Of a DNA stretch of 21,715 nucleotides, positions 17,595 to 21,715 are shown piece after piece. Source of the stretch: Willaertia magna (Eukaryota > Heterolobosea > Eutetramitea > Acrasida > Naegleriidae); the NCBI GenBank assembly GCA_902984215.1, contig CADWAF010004131.1, forward strand, positions 1-21,715, given 5' to 3'. Position 1 is the first letter of the stretch. Each line of letters opens with the position of its first letter. The notes under the pieces were generated by a model. The model had not been told where the DNA came from and did no database searches. It saw only the letters and a program-made list of their open reading frames with translations. Both the position numbers and the translations under genes were made by a program.

Positions 17595-19644
17595 ATGTCT
17601 GTTTCAAACCAAGATGTCAGTTTGAATATCGGGGTTGATTCCATCTTCTTTTCTAATTTACTATTACTTGGCTTTGATCCAGCCTACTATGAACAACGAT
17701 ATAACATGCCATTCCACAAAGAACTATTTAAAAATTCAAACATTAGAGGAATGGAAATAATTATGTATTTTCTTTTTCACAAATTAGACTCAAAACGTGC
17801 CGAAAGAGATTTCCAAGGAACTGTACCAGTCATAGATAAAAAACAAAGAACAAATTTCCGGGTTGTTGCACTACAATGGTTGAAAGAACTAAAAGAAAAA
17901 GGGTGCCTTCAAGTTTTAAATTTACAACCTTCTTTATTACAATCCGCATATGGAGAAAAGTAAGTTGTGATAGAAATATTTAAAAAATTAAAATGATATT
18001 ATTGAACTAAAGTTTTTACAATTTATTATTACAACTTTCAACATATGTTCTTCGTTGTACATTTGAAAAAGAATTTCCTGATTACTTTAATAATGAAATA
18101 CCCAAGGCTCTTTATACAAACTTTGACAATTTAACCCAAGTTAATGAAGTTAAAGCTGCAAAGAATGTAACTATAGTAAGTAAACCAATAATAATTGTAA
18201 AATAACTATTACAGCTTCATATACGTACTCAAACACGAAAATTAATAGAAAAAGCACAAAGTGTAGTTGAAAAACAAGAAAAGTGGAAAAATCTGGCGAA
18301 TAAACTTACAAAAGAATTTAAACAAATTGAAAAACAAGAGACTGATATACTGGAAGAAGAAAGAGAATTTAAATCACAAATTAATAATGATGTTTTTAAT
18401 CAAACTAATTCTTCCAATAGAACAAGTCAACTGGATAATATTCAAAAACTTTGTAAAAAATTAGACAAACATTTTGACGAACATTCAGAAACAAGACAAA
18501 TTATTAAAGATACAACATCTGGAAAAGAAAGTAAAATTAAATTATTTGCTGAAGATATTATAAAGTGCAATGGTAAGTTAAAATTTAAAGTGATTACTTA
18601 ATGATTTTTTTTAAAGAAAATGTTAATTTTGATAAGTTTATGACCGAATATCCAAATAATAAATATAAATTAAACATTCCATCAATGATTGAAAATTGGA
18701 CAAAACAATTGACTACACTGCATACATTAATTAGACATAATAGTTTACAAAATGAAACGATAGATGAAAGCAAAGGCCAATTTTCAATTCTAGGTCAAAA
18801 AGATTCAAATTTTGTTGGAAATTACGTTCAGCATGAATCTGCAAAACAACACAATTATTTAAATTCTATATCCCAATTTACAAATGAAGTTGACCAATTA
18901 ATATCAGAAATGGATTCAAATATATCTAACATTCAACAGGATATACTAGGTTCACCTAACTTTAAAAGTCCAATATCTAGGAGGTTTGCAGGACAAAGAC
19001 TAGAATTAACTAAATCAACTCCTTTTTCGAATAGAGTCCCATTGATAAAACTAACAGATGACAATATGGTAGATGATGAAATGTGTAGTCAAGAAGGAGA
19101 AAATTGTATTGCTAAAAAGTTATGTTTTGATGATAATGCAGATTTTGGTGATGAAGAAGAAATGATAAGGGAAATAAGGTTCTCAGCTAGGAATGCTGCT
19201 AAATCTTCTTCCTCTTCTAAAAAGTTAATATTTGAAGATGAAATGAAACAAAATACAATAAGTAGTAACAATAATGGAATAGGGCAAGCTCCATCTATTG
19301 TGAAAGATCAAAAAGTAGTAGATGATTTGTTATTAGGTGAAGGTAAAACGAATATTAATAAACTGAATGGTGGATACAACAATAGTGCAAAGACAAAACA
19401 AGAAGGATTTATGCCATTTACAACTACTCCAATATCCAGAGAGATTGTGACATTTTCAATACCTGACGAGATTGAAAGTAGTGTAAGACCACCTTCCCCA
19501 CAAGATCCATTCTCTTTCACCCAACAATTAAGTTTTTTGGTTGAAAATAAGGATAAACTGTTACCTAAAGCTTTATCTAAATTAACTACAGATGAAATTA
19601 CGATACAACTTGAAGATTTTGAGGCTTTTTCCAAAAAATTGTAA
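17595..19644 (+). CDS. HAUS6: HAUS augmin-like complex subunit 6, 637 aa, four exons
   Basis: Exons are 17595-17959, 18013-18175, 18215-18572 and 18617-19644. Introns are 53, 39 and 44 bp; all start GTAAGT and end AG, and every junction keeps the frame. The N-terminal part (exons 1-2, residues 1-176) matches the HAUS6 N-terminal domain as known from animals: LLLLGFDPAYY, then IIMYFLFHKLDS, then TVPVIDKKQRTNFRVVALQWLKEL, and LLLQLSTYVLR in exon 2. Exon 3 is a coiled coil. Exon 4 is helical at first and then disordered and S/T/P-rich, with possible phosphosites (STPF, TTPIS). Augmin, a complex of eight subunits, brings gamma-tubulin to existing microtubules to nucleate branches in spindles; HAUS6 is the subunit linked to gamma-tubulin recruitment. 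The protein is shorter than human HAUS6. The ATG follows seven A. The stop is 11 bp from the stop of convergent PIG-C. Confidence 0.86.
17960..18012 (+). other. HAUS6 intron 1, 53 bp
   Basis: GTAAGT donor and AAAG acceptor, phase 2. Splicing joins the sequence ending YGEK to NFYNLLLQLSTYVLR, as the family alignment requires. Confidence 0.8.
18176..18214 (+). other. HAUS6 intron 2, 39 bp
   Basis: GTAAGT donor and TTACAG acceptor, phase 0. Confidence 0.8.
18573..18616 (+). other. HAUS6 intron 3, 44 bp
   Basis: GTAAGT donor and TTTTTTTTAAAG acceptor, phase 1. It contains an in-frame TAA and the ATG at 18601 that would otherwise look like a gene start. Confidence 0.78.
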
Positions 19645-19655
19645 GATTATAAATA

Positions 19656-20439
19656 TTAATAAAGAATGTTGTGTTCAACTCTAAGTCTGGCATACTCTGT
19701 TTGTGGAATGTATGCTTCATCCCATGGCCCTAGTACCTCTCTTTATTAATTATAAATAATACATTAATTATAACTAAACTTACTTTTTGTAATGTTTTTG
19801 TGAATAAGTAAAAATCAAAGGCATAACAAAAACTAAAATAATATTAATTAATATAAATGTAGTAAATAAAAAAAAAGATTGTATAAAAATAAATATTCCA
19901 ACACATGTTATTATAAACATTAAAATAAATATTAATAAATAAGTAATAAAATAATTAAATTTTCTTAAATGATGTCTTAAAAAAGGGAAAAGTAAAAATA
20001 ATTCAATAGCAAATGATAAAACTAAAAAAGATTCTAAAGATGAAGGTAATCTAGAAGCTAAAAGAGCAGAAATTAAAATTACACAATTTAAAGAAAGATA
20101 ACAATTATATCTATCATGATGACCATTTACATAATGATAATCATGTGTTAATAAATGTATAATAAATAATAATACAACCATTGCTATAATAGTATCTGTT
20201 GAATAAGTTAATGTTAAAGTTCTTAAAATAGGTGATGCTCCTAATAAAATTAAAGTAACAATCAATGAACTAGCAAATGGTATTGTTTTCTCATTACCAA
20301 ATGTATCAATATCTTTTTGTATAAATTTCCACCAAAAAAAACAAATAAATATTAATACTCCACTAAATAATAATAAACTATATTCTATTTCTGGAATTGT
20401 TGAATTCCTCCAAATAATAAAAATTGTTTTTTCTTTCAT
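19656..20439 (-). CDS. PIGC: PIG-C / GPI2 subunit of GPI-GlcNAc transferase, 246 aa, two exons
   Basis: Exon 1 is 19784-20439 and exon 2 is 19656-19740 on the minus strand; the 43-bp intron (GTAAGT to AAAG) is spliced in frame. Family hallmarks are clear: GASPILRTLTLTYSTDTI, HLLTHDY, SLNCVILISALLASRLPSSL, a final hydrophobic block, and GPWDEA in the short second exon. PIG-C is a multispanning ER membrane subunit of the complex that transfers GlcNAc to phosphatidylinositol, the first step of GPI anchor synthesis. About eight hydrophobic segments are visible. The protein is shorter than human PIG-C because the conserved N-terminal segment with PDNY is missing from this frame, and I could not find it upstream in 20440-21715 (minus strand). 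The ATG at 20439 has an A-rich but not oligo-A context, so an upstream exon may exist elsewhere or the segment may have been lost. Confidence 0.92.
19658..19663 (+). terminator. Poly(A) signal AATAAA of HAUS6, antisense to the PIG-C stop
   Basis: AATAAA lies 14 nt after the HAUS6 stop and overlaps, on the other strand, the stop codon of PIG-C (19656-19658) and the codon before it. Cleavage should occur within the antisense of the PIG-C last exon. Confidence 0.5.
19741..19783 (-). other. PIG-C intron, 43 bp
   Basis: On the minus strand this starts GTAAGT and ends AATAAAG. Its removal supplies the conserved GPWDEA C-terminus, which makes this the best-supported intron in the window. Confidence 0.88.
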
Positions 20440-21036
20440 TTGTTTGCATTCATAGATCTATTTGAAAAATTAGATATTTTTAAAGTAAGCAGACACAGGA
20501 GATCACTATGTCGCAGAATAGAATTACACACATTAACAATTGGGGATGTAAGAAATATATTTAACAACTATCCAAAAGTAAAACAATTGTTAATTGAAAG
20601 AGGAATATATGAATTTACTTTGAAAGAGATTATGGATGAAACTGCTGGAATACCTATTTTGATTGATCGATTGATTCACACAGTTGTTATAAGTTACTCC
20701 ACTCTTCAAACTATGGACGATATTTTATTATGTTGTAAACAGTTAGAATCAGAAGTTCCAGAAGTTATTTTCTATCCTTTTACTGCAGATAAAGATTCAT
20801 ATTCCTTTCAAATGTATTCCTTTTTAATGTTTATATCTCAAATGATTCCACATTTAGAAGCTAACAAACAATTTAATGTAAAGAAACTTGGTTTAGACAA
20901 GACTGAAGATTTAAAGTTGTTACCATTAGTTGATATTAGTACATTGGCAGTTTCATTAAATTGTTATGTGGAATCTAATGGTAATGGTGGTATAAGATTG
21001 GTTTTTCCAAGAAAGGAGATATCTTTGAGATTTTAA
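20440..21036 (+). CDS. 5'-incomplete NTPase-like fragment, possibly RHS/Crinkler type
   Basis: The open frame runs from 20404 to TAA at 21034-21036. Its first ATG is at 20632, inside conserved-looking sequence, so the 5' part is missing or in another exon. A pyrimidine-rich stretch ending CATTCATAG (to 20455) looks like a splice acceptor. The sequence IELHTLTIGDVRNIF, followed by EFTLKEIMDETAGIPILIDRLI, resembles the helical lid after the sensor region of AAA/NACHT-like P-loop ATPases, where an (E)TGG-I/H-P motif is common. GGIRLVFPRKEI near the end recalls the linker preceding the nuclease in RHS/Crinkler proteins. No Walker A or B motif is present; the place where they should be is occupied by PIG-C on the other strand. 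No A-run precedes any possible start. It may be a truncated copy or pseudogene. The family assignment is inference. Confidence 0.4.
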   Translation: MFAFIDLFEKLDIFKVSRHRRSLCRRIELHTLTIGDVRNIFNNYPKVKQLLIERGIYEFTLKEIMDETAGIPILIDRLIHTVVISYSTLQTMDDILLCCKQLESEVPEVIFYPFTADKDSYSFQMYSFLMFISQMIPHLEANKQFNVKKLGLDKTEDLKLLPLVDISTLAVSLNCYVESNGNGGIRLVFPRKEISLRF

Positions 21037-21161
21037 TGGGATGTTTTATTATTTGGAGGACAAAATATGATTTTATTCAAAATTTAACATTTTCAAACTT
21101 TTCTTTCACAAAATTTAACTTGTTTTGATATAAACAATAGTTTGAATATATATTTTAAGAT

Positions 21162-21715
21162 TTGTGGTGGTTAATGCAAGATAAAAACAAGTTTGATTTT
21201 TTTGAACTCGCAGACGAAATCCAGAAATTATCGTCATTAGTATTTCCAGAAACAGTTCAAATTATTTTTACAATTTTTTATAAATGTAAAGTTGACTTGC
21301 TAGATCTTTATTATGGACAAAGTTCTATTGTAAGACCGTTAGTTAAAAAAAACTATAGAATTTATAGTGATAAAGAAGTAACAGAAATTAAAGTTCCAAA
21401 GAATGTTACTGTGGTAATTGTAGATGAAACAAAAGTTAAAAATGTAATTGGTACTGACAACTTTACAGTCCTGGTAGATACTTGTTTTGAGTAGATTATT
21501 AATTTACAACCTCTATTTATGTAAAGAAAGAGATGCTTTGGGAAAGTGCTTTCTCTATTTTATACTCAAAAAAAGCACTTCGTAATTATAAATTAAACTC
21601 AAATCGAACTCTGAAACAATTGGATGCAGCACTGAATAATATTTTAGATTTTAAACAAAAAGATTGTTTTGTTGTGTTGAATGCTACTTCTGCCAAGGCA
21701 GGTGATATTCTTCTA
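21162..21715 (+). CDS. Continuation of the NTPase/nuclease-like gene, partial at the window end
   Basis: One frame is open 21162-21494 (first ATG 21174) and ends in TAG, unlike all firm genes here. A GTAGAT at 21474 and an AAAG ending at 21526 would remove that TAG as a 53-bp phase-0 intron and join DNFTVL to KEMLWESAF. The second exon then stays open to the window end. In it, an E in LWESAFSIL and, about 55 residues later, a D in NATSAKAGDILL have the spacing of the first acidic residues of a PD-(D/E)XK nuclease fold, as in RHS/Crinkler-type proteins (inference; the ExK or QxT part would lie outside the window). Upstream, 20981 (GTAATG) to 21159 (AG) is a frame-compatible but weak intron that could link it to the previous fragment. 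The alternative is an unrelated hypothetical gene. Confidence 0.38.

Noticed and set aside
18601..18616. ATG at 18601 as the start of a separate gene downstream of HAUS6 exon 3
   Set aside because: It lies inside the third HAUS6 intron; the frame joins exactly through GTAAGT and AAAG, so the following frame is HAUS6 exon 4.
20506..20590. Alternative first exon from the ATG at about 20508 spliced by a 31-bp intron into the NTPase-like frame
   Set aside because: The intron would be shorter than any supported one, and the displaced frame reads more protein-like than the alternative.
1..21715. Giant-virus or cytoplasmic-plasmid origin, suggested by high gene density and A-runs before ATG
   Set aside because: Spliceosomal introns in several genes and the presence of PIG-C, HAUS6, a KDEL PDI and a small Tim show a eukaryotic nuclear genome.
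1..21715. CRISPR arrays, rRNA genes, insertion sequences with terminal inverted repeats
   Set aside because: No regularly spaced repeats, rRNA-like conserved stretches or transposase motifs were seen on either strand.

Overview
The window is nuclear DNA of an AT-rich, gene-dense unicellular eukaryote. Evidence: spliceosomal introns with GTAAGT donors and AG acceptors, an ER protein ending in KDEL, a GPI-anchor enzyme subunit (PIG-C), an augmin subunit (HAUS6), a small Tim chaperone, an F-box/leucine-rich-repeat protein, and AATAAA signals just after stop codons. Amoebozoan (dictyostelid-like) or heterolobosean protists would fit the composition, the N-rich stretches and the oligo-A before start codons, but the sequence alone does not decide the lineage.

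Layout, left to right. An unrecognised 499-aa gene (+, 207-1706) converges on a four-TM membrane protein (-, 1711-2331), which is followed upstream by a 72-aa small Tim (-, 2409-2627). A 344-bp divergent promoter region separates these from an unrecognised three-exon gene (+, 2972-4787), which converges on a minus-strand series read 8252 to 4796: PDI-like protein, DCAF15-like WD40 candidate (two exons), and an unrecognised 237-aa protein. From 8493 come two plus-strand genes, an unrecognised basic protein and a prolyl-4-hydroxylase-type dioxygenase. A frame-disrupted small gene candidate follows (10338-10629). Next are a 949-aa coiled-coil protein (-), a 402-bp divergent spacer, a 1216-aa F-box/LRR protein (+), a four-exon HAUS6 (+) converging on a two-exon PIG-C (-), and finally plus-strand pieces (20440 to the end) that look like a 5'-truncated NTPase/nuclease-type gene of the RHS/Crinkler kind (tentative).

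The genes do not form one pathway. They are mostly housekeeping or cell-structure genes packed very tightly: three convergent pairs have stop codons 4, 8 and 11 bp apart, and one head-to-tail pair is 30 bp apart. Recurrent local grammar helps annotation: a run of 4 to 8 A immediately before most ATG codons, TAA as the stop codon of all 13 well-bounded genes, and introns mostly 39 to 53 bp. The least ordinary region is the right end, where the NTPase-like fragment abuts PIG-C, lacks an ATG and an A-run, and has its conserved parts split over several frames. I did not find a clearly new multi-gene system.
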